Source: an uncultured Brachyspira sp. | GTDB lineage: Bacteria; Spirochaetota; Brachyspiria; Brachyspirales; Brachyspiraceae | DNA length: 64,000 nucleotides | Assembly: GCF_949287625.1 (NCBI RefSeq) | Contig: NZ_CASEGO010000005.1 | Location: forward strand, 38,708 to 102,707 | Reading direction: 5' to 3' | Shown: one piece after another, positions 16,069 to 24,865 of the stretch | Position numbering within the stretch: the first letter of the stretch is position 1 | Layout: each line of letters opens with the position of its first letter | Made by a program: the position numbers and the translations under genes | Notes under the pieces: model-generated | Databases searched by the model: none | Told to the model about the DNA's origin: nothing | The model's input: only the letters and a program-made list of their open reading frames with translations

Positions 16069-16737
16069 TTATGTATATTTTCTTATATTTGAATAAACTG
16101 TATGAACTGAAATATGAAGTTTTTCAGCTAATGCTTCAACAGAACCTTTTAATTGAAAAAATCCTATTTTATGAAGTTTTAATATAATCTGTTTATTTTT
16201 CTCCTGATTTGGTATTGACATATCTAGTATTATATCATTAATATTTTTATTGAGTATAGATTTTATCATGTCGTCAATATTTGAACTATAATTTTCAGAA
16301 TGAGTATGCTCTTCACTATCATTTTTATTTATAGAAAATTCTCTCATAAAATCTATGAGGCTTACTTCCATATTTATATTGATGCATAATAAACCGATTA
16401 ATTTGTCTTTATTTTTTATAGGTATTGTAACGGACTTGCACCTATCTCCGTTTGGAAATTTTGATTCATAAGATTCTAAAAATTTTTTATCTTTATGCAC
16501 TGAGTTTATAAGCTCTAAAGCCAAATCAGTTATAGGTGCTCCTACATCTCTTGAAGAATTATGCCCGTTTTCTATGAATAAAACCGCATGTTCATAATTA
16601 TCTAATGAATGAACCAACACTTCGCAATATGTTCCGAATATATTTGCTATTCCTTTTACTGCATTTTCATATGATTGTATTATAGCCCTATCCGTATCAT
16701 CTAATACTACAGAACCAGACTTAGTATAATTATCCAT
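16069..16737 (-). CDS. YheO-like transcriptional regulator (PAS-like + HTH)
   Basis: A 222-residue regulator of the YheO/DauR type. The N-terminal PAS-like sensor domain (about residues 15-120) has GTYCEVLVHSLDNYEHAVLF and CKSVTIPIKNKDKLIGLLCI, and the C-terminal helix-turn-helix reads GSVEALAEKLHISVHTVYSN (about 198-217). GGGGT 7 bp before ATG 16737 fixes the start; longer upstream frames are mostly hydrophobic noise. It diverges from the C-S lyase and symporter genes at 16894-19346 and probably controls them, with an amino acid or related molecule as signal. The ligand is unknown. Confidence 0.85.
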   Translation of the reverse strand: MDNYTKSGSVVLDDTDRAIIQSYENAVKGIANIFGTYCEVLVHSLDNYEHAVLFIENGHNSSRDVGAPITDLALELINSVHKDKKFLESYESKFPNGDRCKSVTIPIKNKDKLIGLLCININMEVSLIDFMREFSINKNDSEEHTHSENYSSNIDDMIKSILNKNINDIILDMSIPNQEKNKQIILKLHKIGFFQLKGSVEALAEKLHISVHTVYSNIRKYT

Positions 16738-16836
16738 AAAATTACCCCATTGATTATTATTAAATGTATTATATCTTATAATTTTATAAAAAACAAATAT
16801 AAAATATAAAAATAATATATAAACTATCAAATTTTG

Positions 16837-16864
16837 TTGACAGTATAAACTATTTGTATATACT
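16837..16864 (+). promoter_or_regulatory. Promoter and candidate operator of the lyase-symporter operon
   Basis: TTGACA (16837-16842), 16-bp spacer, TATACT (16859-16864). An inverted repeat AGTATA-N11-TATACT (16842-16864) overlies the spacer and -10 box and could be the site of the divergent YheO-like regulator. The operator assignment is inference. Confidence 0.55.
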
Positions 16865-16893
16865 ATATTATATATTTAATTAAGGAATATTTT

Positions 16894-18093
16894 ATGACAA
16901 TAGAAGAATTTAACAGCAAGTATTTAGTAAACAGAGAAGGTACAAATTCTCAAAAATGGGACACAATAAAAGACAGGAGATTTAAGGTAGGCGGACTTAT
17001 ACCTATGTGGGTTGCAGATATGGAATTCAGAGCTCCTGATGAAGTAATAGAGGCTTTAAATAAAAGAGTAAGCCATGGAGTTTTTGGATATACTGTTTTA
17101 TGGGACAGTTATTTTGAAGCATTTTTTAATTGGCAGAAAAAAAGATATAATATAGACTTAAAAGAAGAATGGATAAATTTTTCAACTGGACTTGTAACTG
17201 CATTATATTGGCTTGTTAATACATATACAAATAAAGGCGACAGTGTTGTAATACTTACACCTGTTTATTATCCTTTTCATAATGCAGTTAAAGATAATGA
17301 AAGAAATTTGATTAAATGTGAGTTAAAAAACGATAACGGAGTATTTTCTATAGATTTTGAAAAGTTAGAAGATGATATAGTAAAAAACAATGTAAAATTA
17401 ATGATATTCTGCAATCCTCATAATCCAGCTGGCAGGGTATGGACTGATGAAGAAATAGATAAAACTTTTGATATATGTAAAAGACATAATGTATATATTG
17501 TTTCCGATGAAATTCACCAAGATATAAATTTGGGTTTTCGCCCATTTATTTCAGCACTTTCTATAAAAAATAAAGATAAATATTTGGACAGATTAGTTGT
17601 TTTAACTTCGCCTTCAAAAACGTTTAATTTGGCATGTCTTCTAAACTCTCATATAGTTATACCAGATGAAAAAATGAGAGAAAAATATAATAAATATGTT
17701 AATACTGTAAATAGAACAGAATTAAGTTTGCTTGGTATGGTAGCAGCAGAAGCAGCATACAGATACGGAGAAGATTGGGTTGACGGACTTTTAAAAACAA
17801 TAAGACGCAATTATGAATATATAAGAGATGAATTAAAAGCAAAAGTTCCAGAAATAATAACTAGCCCTTTAGAAGGTACTTATTTGCCTTTTATAGATTT
17901 AAGAAAAGTTGTTAATCCAGAGAGAGTAAAAGAGTTTATACAAGATGACTGTAAAATAGCTATAGATTTCGGTGAATGGTTTTCTGATAATTGTAAAGGA
18001 TTTATAAGAGTTAATGTTGCAACTGATTTTAAATACATAGAGGAGTTTGTAAATAAAGTATCTTCACAATTAAAAAATAAAAATTATAAATAA
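16894..18093 (+). CDS. MalY/PatB-type PLP-dependent C-S lyase
   Basis: A 399-residue fold-type I aminotransferase-like enzyme of the MalY/PatB cystathionine beta-lyase branch. Signatures are MWVADMEFRAP near residue 38, FSTGLVTAL, NPHNPAGRVW, SDEIHQDI and the PLP lysine in TSPSKTFNLA (about residue 250). Such enzymes cleave cystathionine or cysteine conjugates to pyruvate, ammonia and a thiol or H2S. AAGGAA precedes the ATG. The symporter gene follows 17 bp later, so import and cleavage of a sulfur amino acid is a reasonable joint role; the exact substrate is inferred. Confidence 0.88.
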   Translation: MTIEEFNSKYLVNREGTNSQKWDTIKDRRFKVGGLIPMWVADMEFRAPDEVIEALNKRVSHGVFGYTVLWDSYFEAFFNWQKKRYNIDLKEEWINFSTGLVTALYWLVNTYTNKGDSVVILTPVYYPFHNAVKDNERNLIKCELKNDNGVFSIDFEKLEDDIVKNNVKLMIFCNPHNPAGRVWTDEEIDKTFDICKRHNVYIVSDEIHQDINLGFRPFISALSIKNKDKYLDRLVVLTSPSKTFNLACLLNSHIVIPDEKMREKYNKYVNTVNRTELSLLGMVAAEAAYRYGEDWVDGLLKTIRRNYEYIRDELKAKVPEIITSPLEGTYLPFIDLRKVVNPERVKEFIQDDCKIAIDFGEWFSDNCKGFIRVNVATDFKYIEEFVNKVSSQLKNKNYK

Positions 18094-18110
18094 AAAATAG
18101 GAGGCATAAT

Positions 18111-19346
18111 ATGAAAAGTTCTTTCTGGAAAAATTACAGATTTCCTATACTTTTAGTTTCAGGAGTAGTAATTGGAAGTATATTGGGTATAATATTGAAA
18201 GAAAAAGCTGCTGTATTAAAACCTTTTGGGGATATTTTTATTAATATACTTTTCACAGTAGTAGTTCCTTTGATATTTTTATCTATTACCAACTCTATTA
18301 TTCAGATGGACGATATGAAAAGATTAGGAAAAATAGTAGCTTCAATGTTTGTAGTATTTATTATTACTGGACTTATTGCAGCAACTATAATGATAATTAC
18401 AGTAAGGGTATTTAATCCAGCTGAAGGTTTCCAAATTCCTATAACTCAGGTAGAAGAGCCTAATCCTCCTAAAGTATCAGAACAGTTGGTAAAAATGATA
18501 ACAGTTACAGATTTTAAAGATTTGCTTTCTATAAGCAACATGCTTCCTCTTATAGTATTTTCTTTATTCTTTGGTTTTTCTATAAAGTTGGTAGGAGAAA
18601 AAGCTAAACCTCTTGTTGCTGTTATTGACGGTGCTACATTGGCATTGATGAAATTGGTAAGTATTATAATGTATTATGCTCCTATAGGTTTGGGTGCTTA
18701 TTTTGCCAATTTAGTAGGTAAGTTCGGACCAGAATTGATAGGTACTTATGCCAGAGCATGTGCTGTTTATTATCCTGCTGCATTTTTGTACTTTATTATT
18801 TTCTTCCCTATATATGGTTATATTGCTGCTGGAAAATACGGTGTAAAATCTATGAAGTATTTGATAACTCCTATGATAACATCATTATCAACACAAAGCT
18901 CTATTGCTACACTTCCTATCAACTTGGAAGCATCTGAAAAAATAGGAATAAGCGAAGATGTTAGAAATATAGTTTTACCTATAGGTGCAACTGCTCATAT
19001 GGATGGAACTTGTTTAAGCGGAATATTAAAAATAGCTTTTCTTTACGGAGTATTTGGAATGAATTTTACAGGTATTGAAGTTTGGCTTGGTTCTATAGTA
19101 TTTGTAGTACTTGCAGGTATGGCTAATGGTGCAATACCGGGCGGAGGACTTATCAGTGAAATGTTAATAGTTTCTATATATGGTTTTCCTCCAGAGGCTT
19201 TCCCTCTAATAGCTACTATTGGCATACTAGTTGACCCTCCTGCTACTATGGTTAATTCTGTTGGTGATAATGTGGCTGGTATGTTAGTTTCAAGAATAGT
19301 TGAAGGAAAAGATTGGTTTAAACATGCTATTAAAAGCTCTAATTAA
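18111..19346 (+). CDS. DAACS-family amino acid/dicarboxylate:cation symporter
   Basis: A 411-residue membrane transporter of the dicarboxylate/amino acid:cation symporter family (GltP, GltT, TcyP). The C-terminal transport core shows the Ser-rich STQSSIATLP hairpin (about residue 258), HMDGTCLSG in place of the usual NMDGT, the GAIPGGGLI hairpin and DPPATMVNSVGDN near residue 385. About eight membrane helices are expected. AGGAGG precedes the ATG. The pairing with a C-S lyase makes cystine or another sulfur amino acid a likely substrate, though glutamate/aspartate or a dicarboxylate cannot be excluded. Confidence 0.9.
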   Translation: MKSSFWKNYRFPILLVSGVVIGSILGIILKEKAAVLKPFGDIFINILFTVVVPLIFLSITNSIIQMDDMKRLGKIVASMFVVFIITGLIAATIMIITVRVFNPAEGFQIPITQVEEPNPPKVSEQLVKMITVTDFKDLLSISNMLPLIVFSLFFGFSIKLVGEKAKPLVAVIDGATLALMKLVSIIMYYAPIGLGAYFANLVGKFGPELIGTYARACAVYYPAAFLYFIIFFPIYGYIAAGKYGVKSMKYLITPMITSLSTQSSIATLPINLEASEKIGISEDVRNIVLPIGATAHMDGTCLSGILKIAFLYGVFGMNFTGIEVWLGSIVFVVLAGMANGAIPGGGLISEMLIVSIYGFPPEAFPLIATIGILVDPPATMVNSVGDNVAGMLVSRIVEGKDWFKHAIKSSN

Positions 19347-19415
19347 AAAATAAATATTTATTGCTATTTATTATGTGTTTACTTTTATAATATATCCTAT
19401 AAAGAGTTATTAAAA

Positions 19416-19450
19416 AAGCGGTAAAGATTAATTAATAATCTTTGCCGCTT
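19416..19450 (-). terminator. Terminator for the PepSY-like gene
   Basis: AAGCGGTAAAGATT (19416-19429) pairs perfectly with AATCTTTGCCGCTT (19437-19450). Read leftward it is followed by TTTTTT; read rightward the T-run is weak. Confidence 0.75.
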
Positions 19451-19471
19451 ATTAATTATAATGGCTTAAAA

Positions 19472-19903
19472 TTAGTCGTCGAATTTTTGTCCCATAATCT
19501 GACCGTTGCCTGTTACCATAACTTCCATCATATTATTTAATTTGATTTTATAGTTTCCCCATTCTTTTTCAGCATCTATTATAGCAGCCTGAGGATAAGC
19601 ATTTTTTACAGCCTGTACAACAGCAGGAGGAAAAGCAGCATCTGGTATAGGAGCATATTCACTATCTATATTTTCCCAATCACCATTTCCTAAAAAGTCT
19701 ATAGATACTCCGTTTGATAATTTAACATCAAATTTTCTTCCATCTCTTTCCACTTTCCATATCTGAACACCCGGAAATACTCTCTGTATAAATGATGTAG
19801 CATTTGCAGGTAAAGCAGAAGGCGGAACTACCCAATCATCAGCAAAAAGACTTGAAGCTGATAATACCACTAATGATAAAAATAAAATAGATAATTTTTT
19901 CAT
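19472..19903 (-). CDS. Periplasmic PepSY-like (DUF2874-type) protein
   Basis: A 143-residue exported protein: signal peptide with cleavage after SLFA (about residue 21), then two PepSY-like units (ANATSFIQRVFPGVQIWKVE then FDVKLSNGVSIDFLGNGDWE; PPAVVQAVKNAYPQAAIIDA then YKIKLNNMMEVMVTGNGQIM). Proteins of this type are small periplasmic beta-sheet proteins of unclear role, common in gut anaerobes. It has its own promoter (19959-19986), AAGGAG before the ATG and a terminator, so it is a monocistronic gene. Confidence 0.85.
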   Translation of the reverse strand: MKKLSILFLSLVVLSASSLFADDWVVPPSALPANATSFIQRVFPGVQIWKVERDGRKFDVKLSNGVSIDFLGNGDWENIDSEYAPIPDAAFPPAVVQAVKNAYPQAAIIDAEKEWGNYKIKLNNMMEVMVTGNGQIMGQKFDD

Positions 19904-19958
19904 GAGTTACTCTCCTTAATTTGTTATTTATTGTTTGTAAATTATCTTTACAATTATA

Positions 19959-19986
19959 AGTATAGCATTTTTTAAATAATTGTCAA
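19959..19986 (-). promoter_or_regulatory. Promoter of the PepSY-like gene
   Basis: Read leftward: TTGACA (19986-19981), 16-bp spacer, TATACT (19964-19959). It is about 55 bp before the start codon. Confidence 0.65.
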
Positions 19987-20035
19987 GTTTATTTACAATT
20001 ATTTTACTATTTTTTTACATAAAATTTTATTTTTG

Positions 20036-21046
20036 TTATATATTTTTTATCTTTTTTATAAACTCTCTTAAATCCTTTGATAAAGGAGCTTTTACTTTCA
20101 TTAATTTATCAGTAATAGGGTGATTAAACTCCAAACTATAAGCATGCAAAGCCTGTCTATGAAAAAAATCTTCAGGTATAATATTTTTTTCTATAAAATC
20201 ATCAAAGACCTTAGGTCCGTATTTTCCGTATATTTTATCCCCAACCATATAAAGATTTTTTGAGTAAAGATGAACTCTAATTTGATGCATTCTTCCAGTA
20301 TATAATCTCGCCATAACAACAGCATAATCACCAAAACGTTTAATCGTTTTGAATGCTGTTTTTGAATATTTTGAACCTTCTATATTTTCTTTATGTAAAG
20401 TTTGAAAACGTCTGTAATATTTATGCCCGCTTTCAAGCATATATCCTTCTACTATAAAATTATCTTCAATATTTTGAGCATTTTCCACTACAGCAATATA
20501 AGTTTTCTTTATTTTCTTTTTAGTATTTTTTCTCCTTGCAATCATAGCACAAAATTTAGATGCCGTTTCATGTCCTCTTGACATAACAACACAGCCGCTA
20601 GTTTCTCTGTCTATTCTGTTTAACATATTTATATTGCAGTTAAGCATTTGTTTTACAATAGTATGAAGCGTATTATGATAATATTTACCAGAAGGTATAA
20701 CAGGAAGATTAGCAGGCTTATTTGCTATTATCAAATCTCCGTCATCATATACAATAGTTACATTTTTATCAACTTCAGGTTCTTTCATTCCTATAATATG
20801 GTACTCTATTTCATCGCCTTTATTTACAGTTCTAGTATATTTTACTTTTCTTCCGTTTAAAAGTACCAAACCTTGTCCTATTAAATCCTGCCATTTATTT
20901 CTTGAATAATAAGAAAATCTATCTCCCATATATTTATCTAACCTTATACACTCATCAATATTTTCTTCTATACGGCATTTTCTCACAACAGATTTTTGGT
21001 ATATATCCTCTGTGTTTAAATGTAATTTATTTTTAGCTTTTTTCAT
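20036..21046 (-). CDS. RluA-family 23S rRNA/tRNA pseudouridine synthase
   Basis: A 336-residue RluA-type pseudouridine synthase. The N-terminal S4 RNA-binding domain (about residues 22-80, RLDKYMGDRF to GRKVKYTRTVNKGDEIEY) is followed by the catalytic domain with the active-site Asp in NRIDRETSG (about residue 155), then RMHQIRVHL and a C-terminal HALSLEF-like segment (HAYSLEFNHP). The target uridine cannot be told from sequence. The chosen ATG lacks a clear Shine-Dalgarno; upstream codons in the same frame run into a GC-rich repeat remnant (21100-21127) and are not protein-like. Confidence 0.88.
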   Translation of the reverse strand: MKKAKNKLHLNTEDIYQKSVVRKCRIEENIDECIRLDKYMGDRFSYYSRNKWQDLIGQGLVLLNGRKVKYTRTVNKGDEIEYHIIGMKEPEVDKNVTIVYDDGDLIIANKPANLPVIPSGKYYHNTLHTIVKQMLNCNINMLNRIDRETSGCVVMSRGHETASKFCAMIARRKNTKKKIKKTYIAVVENAQNIEDNFIVEGYMLESGHKYYRRFQTLHKENIEGSKYSKTAFKTIKRFGDYAVVMARLYTGRMHQIRVHLYSKNLYMVGDKIYGKYGPKVFDDFIEKNIIPEDFFHRQALHAYSLEFNHPITDKLMKVKAPLSKDLREFIKKIKNI

Positions 21047-21149
21047 ATTATTTATTATACTTAAAAAATAATATTCTGTCAAAACATTATAAAAAGGGGC
21101 AGAAGCTAGAATTACCCCCCGCCCGCAGCAACAAACTTTAAACAAACTT

Positions 21150-22436
21150 TTATATTATTGTACCGCTTTTAACTATTGTATTTTTTGGAATTATTACTAT
21201 ACCGTCTCTTATACAGTAAAATTCACTATCCTGATGCTGTATTTTCTTTTTATTGGTAATAACAACATCATTTCCTATTCTAACATTTTTATCTATTATT
21301 ACATTTTTAAGAGTGCATTTTTTACCTATACCTATTTTAGGAATATGTTTCACATTAAGTCTTTCAATATCATCATTATCTTCATAATAGTCGCTTCCCA
21401 TCATAACAACTCTTTCCAAAGTAGATCCGCTTTGAACAACAGAACGTACACCTATTACGCATTCTTTAATAGTAGCATTTTCTATTCTGCATCCGTCAGC
21501 TATTATGCTTGAAGTTACATTTGCTTTTTCAACTTTTGAAGGTGATAAGTATCTGACATGTGTATATATAGGGGCATTTTCATCATAGAAATCAAATGGA
21601 GGATTTTTACTTCCAAAAGATATATTAGCCTCAAAATATGCTTTGATAGTTCCTACATCTTCCCAATATCCTTGGAATGCATAGCTGTACACTTTGTATC
21701 TTTTTATAGCTTCTGGTATTATATCTTTACCGAAATCTATCATAGATACATCAGCTAAAATCTCCTTAAGTACGCTATGTCTGAATACATAAATACCCAT
21801 AGAAGCTAAATATTCTTTATTAGGGTCTTCTATATTAAACATTTTCTTTTGTTCTTCGCTTAATTTTAAAGCGTCAAGGGCTTCATCTTCTTTAGGTTTT
21901 TCATGGAAATTGGTGATTTGACCTCTTTTATTAACGAGCATAACACCAAATCCTTTAGCGTCTTCTCTTACTACTGGAACAGTACCTACTACTATATCAG
22001 CACCAGTTTCAAGCATATGCTGAAGCATAACATTATAATTCATACGGTAAACTTGGTCACCTGAAAGTATTACAACATTATTAACAAATTCATTATCAAA
22101 GTGCGAAAGATTTTTTCTAACAGCATCAGCAGTACCTTGATACCAGTCTATATTAGTATCAGTCTGTTCAGCTGCAAGTATACTTACATGACCGCCTGAG
22201 AAGTTATCAAATCTATAAGCATTATATATGTGATTGTTTAAAGAAGCACTGTTAAATTGTGTAATTACATAAATATTTCTAAATCCGCTGTTAATACAAT
22301 TAGATACAGGTATGTCTATCATTCTGTATTGACCGCCTAAAGATACTGCAGGCTTAGAGCGTGCTTTTACTAATGGATAAAGTCTTGTTCCCCTTCCTCC
22401 GCCAAGTATCAAGGCAACAGTATTAAATGCTCTCAT
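21150..22436 (-). CDS. glgC: Glucose-1-phosphate adenylyltransferase
   Basis: A 428-residue ADP-glucose pyrophosphorylase, which makes ADP-glucose from glucose-1-phosphate and ATP, the committed step of glycogen synthesis. The N-terminal nucleotide-binding motif is GGGRGTRLYPLVKARSKPAV, followed by GGQYRMIDIPVSNCINSG and IVILSGD-like VVILSGDQVYRMNY (about residue 125), and a left-handed beta-helix C-terminal domain (IADGCRIENATIKECVIG). GGAG lies before ATG 22436. glgA is on the same strand 2.4 kb upstream, separated by two phosphatases and a DJ-1-like gene. Confidence 0.96.
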   Translation of the reverse strand: MRAFNTVALILGGGRGTRLYPLVKARSKPAVSLGGQYRMIDIPVSNCINSGFRNIYVITQFNSASLNNHIYNAYRFDNFSGGHVSILAAEQTDTNIDWYQGTADAVRKNLSHFDNEFVNNVVILSGDQVYRMNYNVMLQHMLETGADIVVGTVPVVREDAKGFGVMLVNKRGQITNFHEKPKEDEALDALKLSEEQKKMFNIEDPNKEYLASMGIYVFRHSVLKEILADVSMIDFGKDIIPEAIKRYKVYSYAFQGYWEDVGTIKAYFEANISFGSKNPPFDFYDENAPIYTHVRYLSPSKVEKANVTSSIIADGCRIENATIKECVIGVRSVVQSGSTLERVVMMGSDYYEDNDDIERLNVKHIPKIGIGKKCTLKNVIIDKNVRIGNDVVITNKKKIQHQDSEFYCIRDGIVIIPKNTIVKSGTII

Positions 22437-22514
22437 AAAAAACTCCAATATTTGTTTTATACTAAAAATTCATATATTATAAGTATAGTAAAAAAAATAT
22501 AACTTTTCAAGAAT

Positions 22515-23300
22515 TTACAATATATTAAAATGTTTTAGTGCATTATAAATACCGTCATTATCAACATCATCAGTAATGTAGTCAGCAGCTAGTTTTACTT
22601 CTTTATTGGCATTACCCATAGCTACACCTATAGCAGAATGTTCTATCATAGTAACATCGTTTCCTCCGTCTCCAAAAGCCATAGTTTCTGATATATCTAT
22701 TTTATAATGTTCTATAATCTTATCTATTCCTATATGTTTTCCGCCTCCTTTGGTATTGACATCAGTAAATGCTGGATGCCATCTGCTGGATTCACAGTTT
22801 TTGAATATATTTTTCATAAGTTCTTTTTCTTTTTTTTCATCTACAAATAAATTTATCTGCAGAATATCATCTATATTTTGTTCTAAAAACTCATAATAGT
22901 TATCTACTTTAGGTATTGGGAGATTTATTGATTTTGAAACTTCTTCTACTTCTTTAGTAACATAATTAATAAATATTCCGTTATTTGTCATAATAGAGCA
23001 GGGAAACTTTTCTTTATTTTTAAGATAGTCCATTAAAGAATAAATTTCTTCCCTTGCTATAGAATGTCTGTAAATGGACTTTTCGCCTATATAGCAGTCA
23101 AAGCCATTTGCAGTTATATAGCCGTCAAATTCTAAATTATCCAAATTATTTATATGCTTTTTTATTCTTCCAGTTGCTATAAATAGTTTTATTCCTTTAT
23201 CTCTTAATTGCTTAATAGCCTCTTTTGAAGAATCCGAAACTTTATGAGTATTAAAACTAACTAAAGTACCGTCTATGTCAAAAAATACTGCTTTTATCAT
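22515..23300 (-). CDS. Cof-type HAD phosphatase, copy 2
   Basis: A 261-residue HAD-superfamily (Cof/IIB) hydrolase. Motif I is FFDIDGTLVSFNTH (residues 6-19), motif II is LFIATGR and the metal-binding motif IV is MAFGDGGNDVTMI (about residue 209), with the CofC-type cap between. Such enzymes dephosphorylate sugar phosphates or other small phosphoesters; the substrate is unknown. The upstream neighbour (23319-24116) is a close paralogue; both share long identical stretches at the ends and differ in the cap, which sets substrate choice. AAGGA precedes the ATG. Confidence 0.9.
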   Translation of the reverse strand: MIKAVFFDIDGTLVSFNTHKVSDSSKEAIKQLRDKGIKLFIATGRIKKHINNLDNLEFDGYITANGFDCYIGEKSIYRHSIAREEIYSLMDYLKNKEKFPCSIMTNNGIFINYVTKEVEEVSKSINLPIPKVDNYYEFLEQNIDDILQINLFVDEKKEKELMKNIFKNCESSRWHPAFTDVNTKGGGKHIGIDKIIEHYKIDISETMAFGDGGNDVTMIEHSAIGVAMGNANKEVKLAADYITDDVDNDGIYNALKHFNIL

Positions 23301-23318
23301 AATAAAAAATCCTTAAAA

Positions 23319-24116
23319 CTAATCTATTAAATTAAAATGCTTAAGTGCTTTATATACCCCTTCATCATCAACACTTTCTGTAATATAGTCAGCCGCTTCT
23401 TTTACATTATCATTAGCATTTCCCATAGCAACTCCTACAGCAGCATGTTTAATCATTCCTAAATCATTACCTCCGTCTCCGAAAGCCATAGTTTCCGATA
23501 AGTCTATTTTATAATGCTCTATAATCTTATCTATTCCTATATCTTTTCCTCCGCCTTTAGGATTAACATCGGCAAATGAAAAATGCCATCTGCTTGATAT
23601 GCTGTTTTTTAGTATGTTTTCCATTAAATATTTTTCTTTATTCTCATCTACAAATATATTAAGCTGAACAATTTCTTCATAATTGTTTTTTATATAGTCA
23701 TTAAAATCTATAGTATCTGGAACTTTTACATTAGCCATACCATAAAGCATATTTATAACATCATCAGCATAATTGAGAAATATATTATTAGTAGTTATAA
23801 CAGTGCAGGGAAATCTGTCATTATTAAGATAGTTCATTAGAGAAAATAAATCATCTTTATTTATTGAAACCTTGTATATTTCTTTCATACTGTCATTATC
23901 TTTAATAATACAGCTGCATCCGTTAAGTAATATAAATCCGTCAAACTCTAAACCTTTTAAATTATCTATTTGAAACAAAGCCCTGCCGCTTGCTATAAAA
24001 ACTTTTATGCCTTTTTCTCTAAGTTCTCTGATAGCTTTTTTAGATAATTCAGACATTTTATGCGTATTAAAACTAACTAAAGTACCGTCTATATCAAAAA
24101 ATACTGCTTTTATCAT
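23319..24116 (-). CDS. Cof-type HAD phosphatase, copy 1
   Basis: A 265-residue paralogue of the downstream gene with the same motifs: FFDIDGTLVSFNTH, VFIASGR and MAFGDGGNDLGMI (about residue 212). The gap between the two genes is 18 bp, so they form an operon, and it lies between glycogen-synthesis genes. Differences concentrate in the cap domain (about residues 80-190), so the two likely have different substrates after a tandem duplication. GGGT precedes the ATG at 24116. Confidence 0.9.
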   Translation of the reverse strand: MIKAVFFDIDGTLVSFNTHKMSELSKKAIRELREKGIKVFIASGRALFQIDNLKGLEFDGFILLNGCSCIIKDNDSMKEIYKVSINKDDLFSLMNYLNNDRFPCTVITTNNIFLNYADDVINMLYGMANVKVPDTIDFNDYIKNNYEEIVQLNIFVDENKEKYLMENILKNSISSRWHFSFADVNPKGGGKDIGIDKIIEHYKIDLSETMAFGDGGNDLGMIKHAAVGVAMGNANDNVKEAADYITESVDDEGVYKALKHFNLID

Positions 24117-24258
24117 CGTAATAACCCATTATATTATTTTTTTGAGAAATATTATAATACAAGAGAAAAAGTTTTTCAAATATTTTTTGGCAATAAAATA
24201 TATTAAATTTATTTAACAATTATTTTTTTTGATTATTAAAATAAAATTTATTATAAAA

Positions 24259-24288
24259 TAAAAGACCTAAAATTATTTAGGTCTTTTA
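24259..24288 (-). terminator. Terminator after the DJ-1-like gene
   Basis: TAAAAGACCTAAA (24259-24271) pairs with TTTAGGTCTTTTA (24276-24288); T-rich on both sides, so it may work in both directions. Confidence 0.7.
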
Positions 24289-24309
24289 TAAAAAGTGACA
24301 GAATATTAT

Positions 24310-24834
24310 TTAAGATAAACTGTTTAATACTCCCACAACAGCATTAGCAAAATCTTTAGATGAGGCAGGACCATTTGCAGTAACTATATTTCCAGATACT
24401 ACAACATTTTCAGACATTATATTAGCATTGCCATGTCTTACATGCGATTCATCAGCAGATAGACAGGTAACATTAATACCTTCCAGTATTTTGGCATTTG
24501 CCATAATAACAACACCGCTTCCTATACCTGCAACTATTTTTTGATTATCTAAAAATAGCTTAGCAAGTCCTTGAGTACGCCAATCGTCCCATAAAGTAAT
24601 ACAGCCTATACCCCCTATAAATACAACAGCATCAAATTCAACAGCATCAACCTCACTAAAAAGTAAGTCTATATTAGTTATACCGCCTAATTTACCCTGA
24701 GCAGTACCAATAAATGTAGATGATACTTCTGTTCTATATCCTGCACTTTCAAAAACTTTCTTGCTTTCAAAATATTCTTCGTCCTGAAAATTCTGACCAG
24801 ACATTACATATAAAATATTATTAGTTTTTCCCAT
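24310..24834 (-). CDS. DJ-1/PfpI-like protein lacking the nucleophile cysteine
   Basis: A 174-residue DJ-1/PfpI-fold protein (FDAVVFIGGIGCITLWDD, then KIVAGIGSGVVIMANAKIL, then NIVTANGPASSKDFANAVV). In this superfamily the nucleophilic elbow reads A-I-C-x-x-P; here it is GIGSGV, so the Cys is Gly. The glyoxalase/deglycase or protease activity of relatives is thus unlikely unless another residue serves. GGAGA precedes the ATG. It lies 31 bp downstream of glgA, probably in the same transcript. Confidence 0.85.
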   Translation of the reverse strand: MGKTNNILYVMSGQNFQDEEYFESKKVFESAGYRTEVSSTFIGTAQGKLGGITNIDLLFSEVDAVEFDAVVFIGGIGCITLWDDWRTQGLAKLFLDNQKIVAGIGSGVVIMANAKILEGINVTCLSADESHVRHGNANIMSENVVVSGNIVTANGPASSKDFANAVVGVLNSLS

Positions 24835-24865
24835 TAATTAATTTCTCCAGTTATTAATATAATTT

